Shown here: positions 63,883 through 64,000 of the stretch, piece after piece
How the letters are laid out: each line of letters opens with the position of its first letter
Position numbering within the stretch: position 1 is the stretch's first letter
Origin: Nitzschia sp. pyKryTriq1
Taxonomy: Eukaryota; Bacillariophyta; Bacillariophyceae; Bacillariales; Bacillariaceae
Reading direction: 5' to 3'
Assembly: GCA_956465555.1 (NCBI GenBank)
Contig: OY101127.1
Span: forward strand, 620,001 to 684,000
DNA: 64,000 nt
Notes under the pieces: model-generated
The model's input: only the letters and a program-made list of their open reading frames with translations
What the model was told of the DNA's origin: nothing
Databases searched by the model: none
Translations under genes and position numbers: made by a program

Positions 63883-63900
63883 GTACCTGGTACCAGGTAC
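63883..63900. repeat. Perfect 18-bp GTAC palindrome
   Basis: GTACCTGGTACCAGGTAC reads the same on both strands and is flanked by near-complementary CTTGTA and TACAAG. Confidence 0.9.
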
Positions 63901-64000
63901 CTACAAGAATATGCAATGATGATGATGTGATGGGATGATCTGACGATTGATTCTTCTTCTCACTTCTTCTTATACTCGGCGCCTTACGCGGCGCGTGCGG

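Larger units (their letters stand above)
62866..64000. other. Right-edge intergenic region
   Basis: This holds the NSA2 promoter and a diverged copy of the 153-bp repeat's left end at 63646-63710. GTAC-rich sequence occurs at about 63465-63485, and a perfect 18-bp palindrome at 63883-63900. A 163-codon minus ORF (63123-63614) has no recognisable domain. Confidence 0.5.

Overview
The window looks like nuclear DNA of a diatom, probably pennate. I infer this from compact genes split by short GT-AG introns (73-377 bp), signal-peptide and plastid-type N-termini with Phe near the cleavage site, a CP12-type Calvin-cycle regulator, a separate mitochondrial glutamate synthase small subunit, and a FRO-type ferric reductase. 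Intergenic DNA is full of GTAC/ACCGGT palindromic low-complexity sequence that is nearly absent from exons. The species cannot be fixed from the sequence alone.

Layout. 1-8.8 kb: 5'-truncated SohB-like peptidase, CP12-like protein (-), NUP98-NUP96 (+). 8.8-16.3 kb: SET-domain protein (-), a small terminal-repeat element, REV1 (+), zinc-finger alpha/beta hydrolase (-). 17-26.6 kb: SLC34-type Na/phosphate transporter (+), two-module glycosyltransferase (+), 1341-aa repeat protein of unknown function (-). 27.5-36.9 kb: zinc-finger SDR-like protein (+), AlkB-like dioxygenase (-), amino-acid transporter (+), NTF2-like secreted or plastid protein (-), small acidic protein (+). 36.9-45.3 kb: two Golgi-type proteins (-), PHD/AT-hook chromatin protein (+), EEP-family hydrolase (-). 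45.3-51.5 kb: retroelement debris, DHX33-like helicase (+), three-exon DUF866 gene (-). 51.5-62.9 kb: GltD (+), ICME-like carboxylesterase (-), ferric reductase (+), mitochondrial carrier (+), NSA2 (-).

There is no operon logic. Genes are packed singly, often convergently with 20-110 bp gaps, and themes recur: ribosome biogenesis (DHX33-like, NSA2), Golgi glycosylation, nuclear and chromatin functions, nitrogen, carbon and nutrient metabolism. Several gene models here were rebuilt by joining exons across introns with checked reading frames: NUP98, REV1, SLC34, the PHD protein, DHX33-like, DUF866, GltD, ICME-like and the ferric reductase.

The least explained objects are: the 616-bp element with two perfect 153-bp direct repeats and a flanking target-site-like duplication, with a diverged third copy at the right edge; the 1341-aa repeat protein; the SDR-like protein whose catalytic Tyr is replaced; the DUF866 protein without its zinc-binding CXXC pairs; and an iterated dyad-rich block near 31.4 kb. 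I did not find a convincing new multi-gene system.
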